From: Pantoea sp. A4
GTDB taxonomy: Bacteria > Pseudomonadota > Gammaproteobacteria > Enterobacterales > Enterobacteriaceae
Length of the DNA stretch: 64,000 nucleotides
Reading direction: 5' to 3'
NCBI RefSeq assembly: GCF_000295955.2
Contig: NZ_ALXE01000023.1
Span: 62,001-126,000, forward strand
Positions 8,621-18,642 of this stretch are shown in pieces. Under the pieces are notes generated by a model that made no database searches, had not been told where the DNA came from, and worked only from the letters and a program-made list of their open reading frames with translations. Every line of letters begins with the position of its first letter. The first letter of the stretch is position 1. The position numbers and the translations under genes were made by a program.

Positions 8621-9046
8621 ATGGCGGTAGCGCTAAGTCCGCGCAGAACGGACCGGCTGCAAAAACTCTGGATGCCACTTCAGGTGGTGTTGTATATCGG
8701 GATTTTCATGGCCTGTGATCAGCTCGTCAGGCTGTTTCATCTGCCATTACCGGCCAACATCGTCGGGCTGTTAGTGATGCTGGTGCTCATTGCTGCGCGC
8801 ATCCTCCCGCTGCGTTGGGTAAAAGCCGGATCAAACTGGCTACTGGCCGAAATGCTGCTGTTCTTCGTACCTGCCGTGGTGGCAGTCGTAAACTACAGCG
8901 ATTTGCTGCGCGTCGAGGGGTGGCGTATTTGTCTGGTGATTGTGATCAGCACACTGCTGGTTTTGGCCTCAACGGCACTGGTGGTGGATCGAATTTACCG
9001 TTTTGAAGTCGCGCGTGCTGCGCGCAGGCAGGCCAAAGATGCGTGA
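8621..9046 (+). CDS. CidA/LrgA family holin-like membrane protein
   Basis: A 141-residue protein with four hydrophobic segments and the CidA/LrgA core (LPLPANIVGLLVMLVL, LRWVKAGSNWLLAEMLLFFVPAVVAVVNY). Family members form membrane oligomers and have been tied to murein hydrolase control, cell lysis and, more recently, to metabolite export. The next gene overlaps its end, so it is the first gene of a two-gene operon. E. coli YohJ is a paralogue. Expression probably depends on the divergent LysR protein. Confidence 0.88.
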   Translation: MAVALSPRRTDRLQKLWMPLQVVLYIGIFMACDQLVRLFHLPLPANIVGLLVMLVLIAARILPLRWVKAGSNWLLAEMLLFFVPAVVAVVNYSDLLRVEGWRICLVIVISTLLVLASTALVVDRIYRFEVARAARRQAKDA

Positions 9047-9734
9047 TTTTGCCATCAGTCTGCTCTGTGTCGTGGTGACCATCTGTATTTATTATCTTAA
9101 TAAACGGCTCTACGCCCGCTGGCGCACATTGTTGCTGATGCCATTAGTGATGACTCCACTGGTGCTGGTCGCGATGATAGTGATTACTCACATCACCTGG
9201 CAGGATTATATCGCGGATAACCACTGGCTACTCTGGCTGCTGGGGCCAGCAACCCTGGCATTTGCCGTACCGGTGTATGAAAACATTGAGATCATTAAAC
9301 GTCACTGGCTCTCGCTTAGTGCTGGCGTCATCACCGCTACGCTGGTTTCTGTGGTCAGTTCAGTCTGGCTGGCGCGGCTGTTGATGCTCCCTGAAAGCAT
9401 TCAACGTAGCCTGGCGGTGCGCTCAATCACCACGCCGTTCGCGTTGGCAGCGGCGAAACCGGTGGGCGGGCAACCGGATCTGGTGGCGCTGTTTGTCGTG
9501 ATTACCGGTGTATTTGGCATGGCCGTCGGTGACCTGCTGTTTTTACGTATCGCCATCAAACAAGGGGTGGCAAAAGGTGCCGGGTTTGGCGCGGCTTCTC
9601 ATGGTGCTGGTACCGCACGCGCTTATCAAATTGGTCAGCAGGAAGGGGTAGTCTCCAGCCTGGTGATGATGCTGGCGGGTGTCGTCACCGTACTGCTGGC
9701 ACCGGTGATTAGTCATGTGATGTGGAGAGTGTAA
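9039..9734 (+). CDS. CidB/LrgB family membrane protein
   Basis: A 231-residue membrane protein of the LrgB family (E. coli YohK is a paralogue). Hallmarks: RSITTPFALAAAKPVGG, FVVITGVFGMAVGD and AASHGAGTARAYQIG. The ATG at 9039 overlaps the end of the cidA-like gene by 8 bases, implying translational coupling. The upstream in-frame start at 9003 would add 12 basic residues lying inside the first gene and is less likely. Works with the CidA-like partner at the inner membrane. Confidence 0.88.
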   Translation: MRDFAISLLCVVVTICIYYLNKRLYARWRTLLLMPLVMTPLVLVAMIVITHITWQDYIADNHWLLWLLGPATLAFAVPVYENIEIIKRHWLSLSAGVITATLVSVVSSVWLARLLMLPESIQRSLAVRSITTPFALAAAKPVGGQPDLVALFVVITGVFGMAVGDLLFLRIAIKQGVAKGAGFGAASHGAGTARAYQIGQQEGVVSSLVMMLAGVVTVLLAPVISHVMWRV

Positions 9735-9864
9735 GTGTTTACCAACCAAATCAAGAATGGTCTGATAATACGCCCTGTTACGTAAAGCTCCTAAAATTAA
9801 TTTGTGTCCCTGTACCAGGCTGTTAACCTTGCCGCGAAATAATTTTCCAGCATGGAGTGGACAG

Positions 9865-10410
9865 ATGATTAAGCAACTTGTTACCGGGGGCGTATTGGGA
9901 TTAGCGCTGATCAGCGGCGCTGCTCAGGCCATCGAAGGTGGCGTTAACGTCAGTGAACGTAGCACTAACCTCAATCTGGGGCTGGGAACCAGCTCGCCAG
10001 GCCTGTTTCTGAACGGCAACTGGCTGCGCAGCAACGATGACGGTAGCGTGTTTGATGCGGGTGTAGGTTATAACGTTGATGTTGGGCCACTGCGTCTGGC
10101 ACCGGGAGCGAAAGCGATTTTCACTAACCCACATAATGGCCGTAAAGGTTTTGCTGTAGCAGTGGGTGCAGGTGCGCAGTATAGCTTCAACAACATGTGG
10201 GGCCTGTACGGCGAATATTACTATGCGCCAGAGTCCTTCAGCACCCATTTGGATAACTACAAAGAGATCAGCGGTGGCATCAGCTTCACGCCAATTTCTC
10301 TGCTGAATCTGCGCGTGGGTTATCAGTATGCGGAGCTGGATAACAAGGGCAGCCGCAAAGATAACGTGCTGGTTGATGGACCTTACGTGGGTGCGTCAGT
10401 CCGCTTCTAA
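9865..10410 (+). CDS. yfaZ: YfaZ family outer-membrane protein
   Basis: A 181-residue exported protein with a clear signal peptide (residues 1-21, cleavage after AAQA) and a beta-barrel-like mature part ending in an aromatic residue (ASVRF). It shares with E. coli YfaZ the NVSERSTNLNLGLGTSSPGL segment, the FTNPHNGRKGFAVAVGAGAQ block, LYGEYYYAPE and the final DGPYVGAS. Function is unknown; the outer-membrane location is inferred from the signal peptide and C-terminal Phe. The ATG at 9865 has GGAG upstream. A terminator follows. Confidence 0.85.
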   Translation: MIKQLVTGGVLGLALISGAAQAIEGGVNVSERSTNLNLGLGTSSPGLFLNGNWLRSNDDGSVFDAGVGYNVDVGPLRLAPGAKAIFTNPHNGRKGFAVAVGAGAQYSFNNMWGLYGEYYYAPESFSTHLDNYKEISGGISFTPISLLNLRVGYQYAELDNKGSRKDNVLVDGPYVGASVRF

Positions 10411-10429
10411 TCCGGTGTAATAATGATGA

Positions 10430-10465
10430 AATGCCAGACAGCTACTGCTGCCTGGCATTTTTTTT
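10430..10465 (+). terminator. Rho-independent terminator after yfaZ
   Basis: AATGCCAG pairs with CTGGCATT around an inner CAG/CTG stem, followed by a run of eight T. It may also serve the convergent LacI-type gene. Confidence 0.85.
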
Positions 10466-10473
10466 ACCCATAA

Positions 10474-11508
10474 TTAGGCGCTGGTGGGTAGCGTAAAACG
10501 CGTCAGAATCTCTATCGGCAAATAGGCATGTGCCGTCACCGGCTGCTGCTGTTTCAGCGCCATCAGTTTATTCACCGTCTCTGTCAGCAACTGCGGAATA
10601 TCCTGCGAGATGACGTAATCAATTTTCTCACTCAGCAGCAGGTTTTCTGTCACCTTATTAACCTCATGAGTAATCACGATTGGCCTGATCGCTGCCGCGT
10701 GTTCATCCAGTGCTTGTGACAGCCCTTCATTGCCACCCGCAACATTATAAATGGCCTGTAAGTCAGGGTGATGGCGCAGAATTTCTTTGGTCGCCGCATA
10801 AGTTTGCTGCGTATTGTCGTTTCCTGAGATGGCTTCCAGCACATGTACTGCGGGAAAGGTCTTACGGATTTGCGCGCGGAAACCAATTTCACGATCGTCA
10901 TGGCAGCTATAAGAGAGTGTACCGACGATCACGGCAACCCTCGCCTCAGTGCAAAACTGTAAATGTCGACCCAGAATAAAACCAGCTGCCTGGCCCGCCG
11001 CGCGGTTATTGATGCCGACATAGGCTTCTCTGACGTCCGCATCCAAATCGCTCACCAGCGCAATAATCGCCTTGCCCTGCTGTTTCAGCTTATGCACTGC
11101 GGCATTAATTTCCGGTGTGTTTTTAGCGACGATAGCCAGACCATCAGCACGCTCAGCCTGCTGGTTGATTAAGCGCACTACCTCTGCGTCATTCACATCC
11201 GAACAGCTACTGATATCGAGGTTAATCCCCTGGGCTTGCAGCTGGCTGGTAAGCTGTTCACCGGCTGCCTGCACCGCGTCGTTGTACTCCTCACTCGCCT
11301 GTACCACCACGGCAAAATGCGCATCCACTTTTATCGGGGTCGGTTTTACTTCATCAGCGACCTGGACCAGCAATGACGCATAGGCATTCTGCACCATCTC
11401 AACGGTTCTGGGATTCACTCCCGCACGATTATTCAGGACGCGATCGATAGTGGCTCGGCTTAGCTGGGTGGCTGCAACCAGCTCTTTCATAGTGGGTTTA
11501 CGATTCAT
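10474..11508 (-). CDS. LacI-family regulator with a type-1 periplasmic-binding-like domain
   Basis: A 344-residue regulator. The N-terminal LacI helix-turn-helix (MKELVAATQLSRATIDRVLNNR, about residues 7-28) is followed by the hinge and a two-lobed ligand domain like those of ribose/xylose-binding proteins. The start at 11508 is preferred to the track-length frame from 11535, since LacI proteins begin a few residues before the first helix. No sugar gene lies beside it, so its ligand is unknown. The recognition helix resembles that of the LacI protein at 60090-61118 (TIDRVLNNRAGV against TVDRVLNRRAPV). Confidence 0.82.
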   Translation of the reverse strand: MNRKPTMKELVAATQLSRATIDRVLNNRAGVNPRTVEMVQNAYASLLVQVADEVKPTPIKVDAHFAVVVQASEEYNDAVQAAGEQLTSQLQAQGINLDISSCSDVNDAEVVRLINQQAERADGLAIVAKNTPEINAAVHKLKQQGKAIIALVSDLDADVREAYVGINNRAAGQAAGFILGRHLQFCTEARVAVIVGTLSYSCHDDREIGFRAQIRKTFPAVHVLEAISGNDNTQQTYAATKEILRHHPDLQAIYNVAGGNEGLSQALDEHAAAIRPIVITHEVNKVTENLLLSEKIDYVISQDIPQLLTETVNKLMALKQQQPVTAHAYLPIEILTRFTLPTSA

Positions 11509-11650
11509 AACAGTCGTTGGTATCCAATATTTCAACGTTCTGATGTTACCTCATCAGCTCAGCGTAAGTCTCAGTAAAACCCGATGACACAAAATGTCTC
11601 TTTAATGCCGTCGTCCTCAGGCGCACTGCCTGCACAAACAGCGGAGAAAG

Positions 11651-11675
11651 GCGGCACCCTGCAAGCGGGTGCCGC
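11651..11675 (-). terminator. Hairpin after actP
   Basis: GCGGCACCC (11651-11659) pairs perfectly with GGGTGCCGC (11667-11675) just past the actP stop on the minus strand. The following T content is modest (CTTTCTCC). Confidence 0.55.
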
Positions 11676-11686
11676 AACCAGCGGGA

Positions 11687-13339
11687 TTAATGCCCTTTGC
11701 CCTGTTCGACGCCAATGCCGGTTTGTGAACGAATAAACTGCGCACGGAAGCGTGAACGTTCTTCGGCACCCTGGCGCGAGTTATCGGTAATCGAGAACAG
11801 CCAGGTGGCAACAAACGCGATAATCATCGAGAACAACGCCGGGTATTCATACGGGTAGACCGGCTTCTCATGGCCTAACACTTGCACCCAGACCGTTGGG
11901 CCGAGGATCATGAGGATAACTGCCGTTAGCAGTCCCAGCCAGCCACCCACCATTGCACCGCGCGTGGTCAGCTTTGACCAGTACATCGACAGCAGGATGA
12001 TCGGGAAATTACAACTGGCTGCGATAGAAAACGCCAGCCCGACCATAAAGGCAATGTTCTGTTTCTCGAACAGAATTCCCAGGGCAATTGCGACCACGCC
12101 CAGTGCGAGCACGGTAATTTTCGATACGCGTAGCTCCTCTTTCTCTGTGGCCTGGCCTTTACGGATCACGCTGGCATAGATGTCATGTGAAACCGCTGAA
12201 GCCCCTGCCAGGGTTAATCCGGCAACCACAGCCAAAATGGTGGCAAAGGCTACGGCCGAGATAAAGCCGAGGAAGGTACTGCCGCCTACGGCATCAGCAA
12301 GATGCACTGCCGCCATGTTGGTGCCGCCGATCAGCGCGCCGCTGGCATCCTTGAATGCCGGATTGGCACCCACCAACAAGATGGCGCCAAAACCGATAAT
12401 AAAGGTCAGGAAGTAGAAGTAGCCCATAAAGCCGGTAGCCCAGAACACACTTTTACGTGCTTCACGTGCATCTGCCACAGTGAAGAAGCGCATCAGGATA
12501 TGCGGTAAACCGGCGGTACCGAACATCAGCCCTAACCCCAACGACAGGGCGGAAATCGGATCTTTAACCAGTCCACCAGGGCGCATAATGGCTTCACCTT
12601 TGGCATGTACTGCCATCGCTTCACTGAACAGGGTATTGAAGCTAAAACCGGCGGCCTTCATCACCATAATGGCCATGAACGAAGCACCAAACAGCAGCAG
12701 TACCGCTTTGATGATTTGCACCCAGGTGGTGGCGAGCATGCCGCCAAACAGCACGTACATCACCATGAGAATGCCAACCAGCACCACAGCAACGTGGTAA
12801 TCAAGGCCGAACAGCAGCTGGATTAACTTACCGGCCCCCACCATCTGTGCAATCAAATAGAGCGCCACAACCACCAACGACCCGCAGGCGGAGAGGGTGC
12901 GAATCGGCTTTTGCTGCAAGCGGTATGAGGCCACGTCAGCAAAGGTATAGCGCCCCAGATTACGCAGGCGTTCCGCAATTAAAAACAGGATCATCGGCCA
13001 GCCAACGAGGAAGCCCAGCGAATAGATCAATCCGTCATAGCCGGAGGTGTACACCAGCGCAGAAATACCGAGGAAGGAGGCGGCAGACATAAAGTCACCG
13101 GCCATTGCCAACCCGTTCTGAAAGCCTGTGATGTTGCCGCCAGCGGTGTAGTAATCACTGCGTGAGCGGGTGCGTTTGGATGCCCAATAGGTAATGCCCA
13201 GCGTGGCGAGCACGAACACCAGAAACATGGCAATAGCCTGGTAGTTCGTCGCCTGTTTTTGTACGGCGCCAGTGATGGCGTCGGCCGCCAGTGCCGGTAA
13301 CGGAAGCAGCAGCATCAGGGGAAGAAAGCGGTTTCTCAT
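11687..13339 (-). CDS. actP: Acetate permease ActP (sodium/solute symporter family)
   Basis: A 550-residue transporter of the SSS family that imports acetate and glycolate, one residue longer than E. coli ActP. It begins with a signal-like hydrophobic leader (residues 1-18) and has about 13 further helices. Conserved stretches include [38 protein letters not shown] and [14 protein letters not shown] (here [14 protein letters not shown]). It overlaps yjcH by 4 bases (ATGA), so translation is coupled, and is the last gene of acs-yjcH-actP. Confidence 0.95.
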   Translation of the reverse strand: MRNRFLPLMLLLPLPALAADAITGAVQKQATNYQAIAMFLVFVLATLGITYWASKRTRSRSDYYTAGGNITGFQNGLAMAGDFMSAASFLGISALVYTSGYDGLIYSLGFLVGWPMILFLIAERLRNLGRYTFADVASYRLQQKPIRTLSACGSLVVVALYLIAQMVGAGKLIQLLFGLDYHVAVVLVGILMVMYVLFGGMLATTWVQIIKAVLLLFGASFMAIMVMKAAGFSFNTLFSEAMAVHAKGEAIMRPGGLVKDPISALSLGLGLMFGTAGLPHILMRFFTVADAREARKSVFWATGFMGYFYFLTFIIGFGAILLVGANPAFKDASGALIGGTNMAAVHLADAVGGSTFLGFISAVAFATILAVVAGLTLAGASAVSHDIYASVIRKGQATEKEELRVSKITVLALGVVAIALGILFEKQNIAFMVGLAFSIAASCNFPIILLSMYWSKLTTRGAMVGGWLGLLTAVILMILGPTVWVQVLGHEKPVYPYEYPALFSMIIAFVATWLFSITDNSRQGAEERSRFRAQFIRSQTGIGVEQGKGH

Positions 13340-13668
13340 GATTGCACCTCGCGCACGATCTCTTTGGTCAGGCGATCAAACTCGCCGTTAGCCCGCCAGA
13401 CGTAAACGCCAGTCAGCACAAAGGAAATCACAATCAGTCCAACGCCGATGGGGATGCCACGCGTCACGCTGGTACCGGGATGTAGCGGTGTCCCCAGCCA
13501 GCCGGGGGCGAAGGCAATCAGTAAAATAAAGCCGACGTACAGCACTAACATAATCAGGGAAAGTAACAGTGCAAAGGCCTGGCGCTTATGCACCAGTTCG
13601 TGAAACCGTGGGTTATTTTCGATGAGTTGATAGCGCACATCGAGTGTGGTTTGAGCTTCGTTCATCAC
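13336..13668 (-). CDS. yjcH: DUF485 inner-membrane protein YjcH
   Basis: A 110-residue protein with two transmembrane helices; the block [26 protein letters not shown] and the final [10 protein letters not shown] are almost the same as E. coli YjcH. The family always accompanies ActP-type permeases and may be an accessory subunit. Two adjacent ATG codons (13668, 13665) could start it. It overlaps actP by 4 bases and lies 122 bases after acs. Confidence 0.93.
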   Translation of the reverse strand: MMNEAQTTLDVRYQLIENNPRFHELVHKRQAFALLLSLIMLVLYVGFILLIAFAPGWLGTPLHPGTSVTRGIPIGVGLIVISFVLTGVYVWRANGEFDRLTKEIVREVQS

Positions 13669-13751
13669 AGCATCTCCAGAGGTATGCCAGGCTCGGGCCT
13701 GATTTATGTTTTTGTTTTTGCGATTACGAAAAGCACAGCGTAGGGAGGGCT

Positions 13752-13776
13752 GGCAGGCGGAGTGAACCCGCCTGCC
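13752..13776. repeat. Intercistronic hairpin between acs and yjcH
   Basis: GGCAGGCGG (13752-13760) pairs perfectly with CCGCCTGCC (13768-13776). Lying inside the operon without a T tract, it may protect the acs message or reduce read-through to yjcH-actP. Confidence 0.6.
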
Positions 13777-13790
13777 GGAGGTAATTCAGG

Positions 13791-15746
13791 TTATGGCATC
13801 TGAATGGACTGCTTCTCCTCAAGCAATTTCTCTACCACGCCAGGATCGGCCAGGGTTGAGGTATCGCCAAAGTTGCTGGTATCACCCGCCGCGATCTTGC
13901 GCAGAATACGGCGCATGATCTTACCGGATCGGGTTTTCGGCAGAGAATCCGTCCAGTGCAGAATATCCGGGGTTGCGATCGGGCCGATCTCTTTACGCAC
14001 CCAGTTGCGCACTTCGGTATAGAGTTCAGGTGAAGGCTCTTCCCCGTGATTCAGCGTGATGTAGGCGTAGATCGCCTGGCCTTTGATGCTGTGTGGGATG
14101 CCCACCACCGCTGCTTCTGCAATCTTCGGATGGGAAACCAGCGCTGACTCGATTTCCGCAGTGCCTAAACGGTGGCCAGAAACGTTAAGAACGTCATCTA
14201 CGCGGCCCGTAATCCAGAAGTAACCGTCTTCATCACGACGCGCACCGTCACCGCTGAAGTAATAATTTTTGAAGGTAGAGAAGTAGGTCTGTTCGAAGCG
14301 GTCATGATCGCCAAACAGCGTACGCGCCTGGCCCGGCCATGAATCGGCAATCACCAGGTTGCCCTCAGCTGCACCTGATTGCGGATTGCCTTCATTATCG
14401 ACCAGCACAGGCTGCACGCCGAAGAACGGCTTCGTGGCTGAACCGGCTTTCAGTTCGGTCGCGCCCGGCAGTGGCGTGATCATGAAGCCACCGGTTTCCG
14501 TTTGCCACCAGGTATCAACAATCGGGCAGCGGCCATCGCCAATTTTGTTGTAGTACCACTCCCAGGCTTCTGGGTTGATAGGCTCACCCACGGAACCGAG
14601 AATGCGCAGGCTGCGACGAAGGGTGCCATCAATCGCTTTATCACCTTCGGCCATCAGGGCGCGAATAGCGGTCGGGGCGGTGTACAGGATCGTCACCTGA
14701 TGTTTATCTACCACTTGCGACATGCGCGCAGGTGTAGGCCAGTTTGGTACGCCTTCAAACATCAGCGTTGTAGCACCGCACGCCAGTGGGCCATACACCA
14801 GATAGCTGTGGCCGGTGATCCAGCCAACGTCTGCGGTTGACCAGTAGATATCTTCTTCGTGGTAGTCGAACACATATTTAAAGGTGGTCGCGGCATACAC
14901 CAGATAACCGCCCGTGGTGTGCAACACGCCTTTGGGTTTTCCGGTAGAGCCTGAGGTATAGAGGATGAACAGCGGATCTTCTGCGCCTACGGCAACTGGC
15001 TGGTGTTCCGCGCTGGCTTTGGCCGTCAGCTCATGCCACCACAGATCGCGCCCCTCTTTCCATTCAACGTCTTTGCCCGTGCGTTGTAATACCACCACGT
15101 TTTTCACGCTGGTGACGCCCGGATTTTTCAGCGCATCATCGACATTTTTCTTCAGTGGGATAGCGCGCCCGGCACGCAGGCCACCGTCGGCGGTGATAAT
15201 CAGTTTAGCGTTGGAGTCGATCACCCGGCCAGAGACGGCTTCTGGTGAGAAACCACCAAAAATAACGGAGTGCACCGCGCCCACACGCGCACAGGCCAGC
15301 ATCGCCACGGCGGCTTCCGGCACCATCGGCATATAGATAGCAACGACATCGCCTTTCTTAACGCCGAGCTGTTGCAGCACATTGGCGAAACGGCAGACAT
15401 CAGCATGCAGTTCACGGTAAGTGATGGTTTTGCTTTCGCTGGCGTCATCACCTTCCCAGATAATCGCGGCTTTATCTCCACGCGTGGCGAGGTGGCGATC
15501 GAGGCAGTTAGCGGCCAGGTTCAGCGTGCCATCTTCATACCAGCGGATATTAATATTACCCGGGGCGAAAGAGGTATTTTTGACCTGAGTATAAGGGGTG
15601 ATCCAGTCAAGAATTTTGCCTTGCTCTCCCCAGAAAGCCGCCGGATCTTCAACGGAATGTTGATACATCGCCTGATACTGCTCAGCAGTGATCAGGGTAT
15701 TTTCGGCAATATTAGCGGGTACAGGATGTTTATGTATTTGGCTCAT
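13791..15746 (-). CDS. acs: Acetyl-CoA synthetase
   Basis: A 651-residue AMP-forming enzyme converting acetate, ATP and CoA to acetyl-CoA in the cytoplasm. The phosphate-binding loop is [11 protein letters not shown]; other marks are [29 protein letters not shown] and the C-terminal RSGKIMRR, whose lysine is K609, the residue acetylated by Pat in E. coli and Salmonella. The start at 15746 (MSQIHKH) has AAGGAG 7 bases upstream and matches the E. coli N terminus; the longer frame from 15785 is rejected. First gene of acs-yjcH-actP and divergent from gltP. Confidence 0.97.
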   Translation of the reverse strand: MSQIHKHPVPANIAENTLITAEQYQAMYQHSVEDPAAFWGEQGKILDWITPYTQVKNTSFAPGNINIRWYEDGTLNLAANCLDRHLATRGDKAAIIWEGDDASESKTITYRELHADVCRFANVLQQLGVKKGDVVAIYMPMVPEAAVAMLACARVGAVHSVIFGGFSPEAVSGRVIDSNAKLIITADGGLRAGRAIPLKKNVDDALKNPGVTSVKNVVVLQRTGKDVEWKEGRDLWWHELTAKASAEHQPVAVGAEDPLFILYTSGSTGKPKGVLHTTGGYLVYAATTFKYVFDYHEEDIYWSTADVGWITGHSYLVYGPLACGATTLMFEGVPNWPTPARMSQVVDKHQVTILYTAPTAIRALMAEGDKAIDGTLRRSLRILGSVGEPINPEAWEWYYNKIGDGRCPIVDTWWQTETGGFMITPLPGATELKAGSATKPFFGVQPVLVDNEGNPQSGAAEGNLVIADSWPGQARTLFGDHDRFEQTYFSTFKNYYFSGDGARRDEDGYFWITGRVDDVLNVSGHRLGTAEIESALVSHPKIAEAAVVGIPHSIKGQAIYAYITLNHGEEPSPELYTEVRNWVRKEIGPIATPDILHWTDSLPKTRSGKIMRRILRKIAAGDTSNFGDTSTLADPGVVEKLLEEKQSIQMP

Positions 15747-16327
15747 GACGGATCTCCTTGAAGATGTTAATGATATGTCAACCAAAGGTTAATTGAAGCT
15801 GCGACAGCCGCTTTGTTTGTTTTTTGCGCCGCAGATCACGCGGAACACCTTCAGCGATTTAACGTCTTCTCACCTTATAACCTGTCGGGTAATTACTTGT
15901 CACCCCTGCGGCACCAGGCGGAGAAAAACCGGGCATAACCTGCTGAAAATATGGGCTGTTGAATCGCACGTTTTTTTCACTTTTTGCATAGATATGCGTC
16001 AGGAAGGTAAATTAATACTTTTCATAACAATTAGTTATGTATTTATTTGTCTGTCAGCAGTTTATGCTGGTTGAGTGGCTGATTTTTAAACGAAGTCACC
16101 AGGGCTTGCATTTACCCTGGCTTAAATGGTACTTATCTCGCCCCTGCGTAGCAGGTTTCAATTCAGACAGCGTCTGAAAAATGTACGTTTGCCGCTGAGC
16201 AAACATACTGGACGTGGTCCACCACAACCCTCGAAATTACCGGGCTTTTGCTCATTTCCCTGCGGTTAAAACTCTGCGGCCTGTAAGCGGCAGAGAGAGG
16301 GGTTTCACACTGAGGAAATAATGCGTT
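15747..16327. other. acs-gltP divergent intergenic region
   Basis: This 581-bp gap holds the promoters of acs and gltP. I see a candidate acs promoter at 15874-15903, a small palindrome GCATAGATATGC at 15986-15997, a hairpin CCAGGG/CCCTGG at 16099-16120 and a leader hairpin CTCTGC/GCAGAG at 16272-16295. I found no convincing CRP site of the kind known upstream of E. coli acs. Short open frames here lack ribosome sites. Confidence 0.5.
15874..15903 (-). promoter_or_regulatory. Candidate acs promoter
   Basis: On the minus strand GTGACA (15903-15898, five of six to TTGACA) and TATAAG (15879-15874, five of six to TATAAT) are 18 bases apart. This would give a leader of about 120 bases before acs. 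Confidence 0.45.
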
Positions 16328-17626
16328 ATGAAAGGTACTAAAATCAGCCTCGCCTGGCAGATTCTGATTGCTCTGGTTCTGGGTGTCGTCGTTGGCTCGG
16401 TATTGCATAACATGCCGGACGACCGTGCATGGTTAACCACCAATGTGCTGACGCCAGCCGGTGATATTTTTATTCATCTGATCAAGATGATTGTCGTACC
16501 GATTGTTGTCACCTCGTTGGTGGTCGGCATTGCGGGCGTGGGTGATGCGAAGAAGCTGGGTCGCATCGGGGTGAAGACCATTCTCTATTTTGAAGTGATC
16601 ACCACCATTGCCATCATCGTGGGCATTACGCTGGCGAACGTGTTCCAGCCTGGCAGCGGCATTGATATGTCGAAGCTGGTTACGGTGGATATCTCAAAAT
16701 ATGAAGCTACCACTCAGGCGGTGCAGAACGGTCCGCACAGTCTGGTCACGACCATTCTGTCACTGATCCCGCAGAACATCTTCGCCTCGCTGGTGCAGGG
16801 TGACATGCTGCCGATCATCTTCTTCTCAGTATTGTTTGGCCTTGGCCTCTCTTCGCTGCCTGCTGAACAGCGTGATCCGCTGGTCAACATGTTCCGTGGC
16901 ATCTCTGAGACCATGTTCAAAGTGACCCATATGATCATGCGCTATGCGCCGGTTGGGGTCTTTGCGCTGATTGCCGTTACCATCGCGAACTTCGGTTTTG
17001 CCTCACTGTGGCCGCTGGCGAAGCTGGTGCTGCTGGTGTACGCCGCCATTCTGTTCTTTGCCTTCGTGGTGTTAGGTGCGGTAGCTCGTCTCTGCAAGCT
17101 GCGTATCACAACCCTGATGCGCATCCTGAAAGATGAACTGATTCTGGCGTACTCCACCTCAAGTTCTGAGACTGTGCTGCCACGTATCATGCAGAAAATG
17201 GAAGCGTACGGTGCGCCGAAATCGATCTGTAGCTTCGTAGTACCAACCGGTTACTCATTCAACCTTGATGGCTCAACGCTGTATCAGAGCATCGCCGCCA
17301 TCTTTATTGCCCAACTGTATGGCATTCACCTGTCCCTCGGCCATGAGATTATTCTGGTGCTGACGCTGATGGTAACGTCGAAAGGCATCGCCGGTGTTCC
17401 TGGGGTCTCCTTCGTCGTGCTGTTGGCCACCCTGGGCAGCGTGGGTATCCCGCTGGAAGGCCTGGCGTTTATTGCCGGTGTTGACCGCATCATGGATATG
17501 GCACGTACCGCACTGAACGTCATCGGTAATGCTCTGGCTGTGCTGGTCATCGCACGCTGGGAAAACCAGTTCGATGAAAAACAGGCTCGCGAATACGAGT
17601 TGCAGCTAAAAACGCAGACCGCGTAA
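16328..17626 (+). CDS. gltP: Glutamate/aspartate:proton symporter GltP
   Basis: A 432-residue transporter of the dicarboxylate/amino acid:cation symporter family, very close to E. coli GltP. Hallmarks are FIHLIKMIVVPIVVTSLVVG, the re-entrant loop AYSTSSSETVLPR, SFVVPTGYSFNLDGSTLYQS and AGVDRIMDMARTALNVIGNA, which bind substrate and cations. It imports glutamate and aspartate with protons. The ATG at 16328 lies 11 bases after GAGGA, rather far; an ATG at 16321 is out of frame. Flanked by a leader hairpin and a strong terminator. Confidence 0.96.
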   Translation: MKGTKISLAWQILIALVLGVVVGSVLHNMPDDRAWLTTNVLTPAGDIFIHLIKMIVVPIVVTSLVVGIAGVGDAKKLGRIGVKTILYFEVITTIAIIVGITLANVFQPGSGIDMSKLVTVDISKYEATTQAVQNGPHSLVTTILSLIPQNIFASLVQGDMLPIIFFSVLFGLGLSSLPAEQRDPLVNMFRGISETMFKVTHMIMRYAPVGVFALIAVTIANFGFASLWPLAKLVLLVYAAILFFAFVVLGAVARLCKLRITTLMRILKDELILAYSTSSSETVLPRIMQKMEAYGAPKSICSFVVPTGYSFNLDGSTLYQSIAAIFIAQLYGIHLSLGHEIILVLTLMVTSKGIAGVPGVSFVVLLATLGSVGIPLEGLAFIAGVDRIMDMARTALNVIGNALAVLVIARWENQFDEKQAREYELQLKTQTA

Positions 17627-17642
17627 GCGGCAATCTGTGATG

Positions 17643-17672
17643 AAAAAAGCCGGGGGAAACCCCGGCTTTTTT
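17643..17672 (+). terminator. Strong terminator after gltP
   Basis: AAAAAAGCCGGGG pairs with CCCCGGCTTTTTT around a GAAA tetraloop. It marks the left boundary of the AT-rich accessory island. Confidence 0.95.
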
Positions 17673-18192
17673 ATGGCTGGACTAACAGACTAATTGTCAC
17701 GACAAAAGCGGTCTGCCGCGATAGAACCGGACACAACTGCGAAGTGCCTGAGAAATAGCTGAATATTGATTAAAAAATTAATCTCTTAATCGGGAACAAC
17801 GCTGTTGGAAAAACCTTGGTGCTAGATACAATTTCCTTGTTATTGAATACTTAATTCCAGGTGTCAAGAATCACTATTGGTGAAATTATAGAGTTCACAA
17901 AACATCCGTAACCCCGTTCCCAATTGAACTACATCTTAAAATTTGGATGCTAACTGAGTAAGTGTGGTGTGAAGGATGAGCCTGTGCTACCAGCCTGTTG
18001 CGTATTTTTAAATACGGGCGCACAAACTAATTAACAGCAAGATACTTCTTGCATTTGAACTCAGTGCTTTAAATTTTATTCTTTTTCAATAAAAATCTCG
18101 CTTTATTTACGTGTTCAGCTAATGAAATCTCATTTTTATACCGCTAGACTTCATGTGGATAAACTCATTGTAAACTTAGATTCGAGGATAAA
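17673..18192. other. AT-rich gene-poor stretch at the start of an accessory island
   Basis: 520 bases with no supported gene and clearly lower GC than the flanks. It contains a 16-bp dyad (CGTATTT/AAATACG at 18001-18016) and a small hairpin (GCAAGA/TCTTGC at 18037-18052). The two structures lie upstream of the gene at 18193 and could be its promoter control region or the remains of a lost gene. Confidence 0.5.
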
Positions 18193-18642
18193 ATGGATAC
18201 AGTTGAAGAACTTAATGGAACATATTTTTATAATGGAATGATAAATCTAACTGCAAGTGAACTTTTTTTCTGGGTTTTTATGGATACGGTCAATCATCAA
18301 TTGGGCTGGGGAAAAGATTTAACAGCGCTAGCAAGTATCATTCTCGGTCAGCCGATTTTGAAAACCCGGGGTAAGTTCCACGGCTCAACTAAAGGGACTT
18401 CGATTGCATCAGTACTGGCGAGAAGGCATCTTAATCTGGAGCTACCTTTCCACCTTCCTACCTTTACTAATGCTACCTTAAGAACCATGAAGCCCACTTA
18501 CGTGAAAAACCTGGGTGCATTTGTTGGGCGAACAATTCCCGTTGTAGGATGGGTAATTGTTGCTGCTGATGTTAGCTCAATCGCTTACAAATCAACGACA
18601 ACTTATAATCGAATTGTTCGTGAAGGTGATAAATTATGGTGA
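18193..18642 (+). CDS. Small membrane-associated protein paired with a DUF1493 gene, function unknown
   Basis: A 149-residue protein I cannot name. The start has GAGG 5 bases upstream. Residues about 15-35 (LTASELFFWVFMDTV) and 105-130 are hydrophobic; the second is a glycine/valine-rich segment (LGAFVGRTIPVVGWVIVAADV) resembling membrane-inserting segments of several bacterial toxins and Rhs-type tips. The middle holds the motif TRGKFHGSTKGTSIASVL. The stop overlaps the start of the DUF1493 gene by 7 bases, so the two proteins are made together. I recall similar pairs in other enterobacteria but not a demonstrated function. AT-rich codon use differs from the flanks, which suggests acquisition by transfer. 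Confidence 0.6.
   Translation: MDTVEELNGTYFYNGMINLTASELFFWVFMDTVNHQLGWGKDLTALASIILGQPILKTRGKFHGSTKGTSIASVLARRHLNLELPFHLPTFTNATLRTMKPTYVKNLGAFVGRTIPVVGWVIVAADVSSIAYKSTTTYNRIVREGDKLW

Noticed and set aside
9901..10248. 115-residue minus-strand frame inside yfaZ
   Set aside because: Shadow of yfaZ, which has a clear signal peptide, family motifs and ribosome site.
15994..16074. 26-residue hydrophobic ORF in the acs-gltP gap, and the 93-residue frame containing it
   Set aside because: No ribosome site before any of its ATG codons, and the frame overlaps the probable acs promoter.
15747..16327. CRP sites for acs like those known in E. coli
   Set aside because: No sequence close to TGTGA-N6-TCACA was found in this gap on either strand.
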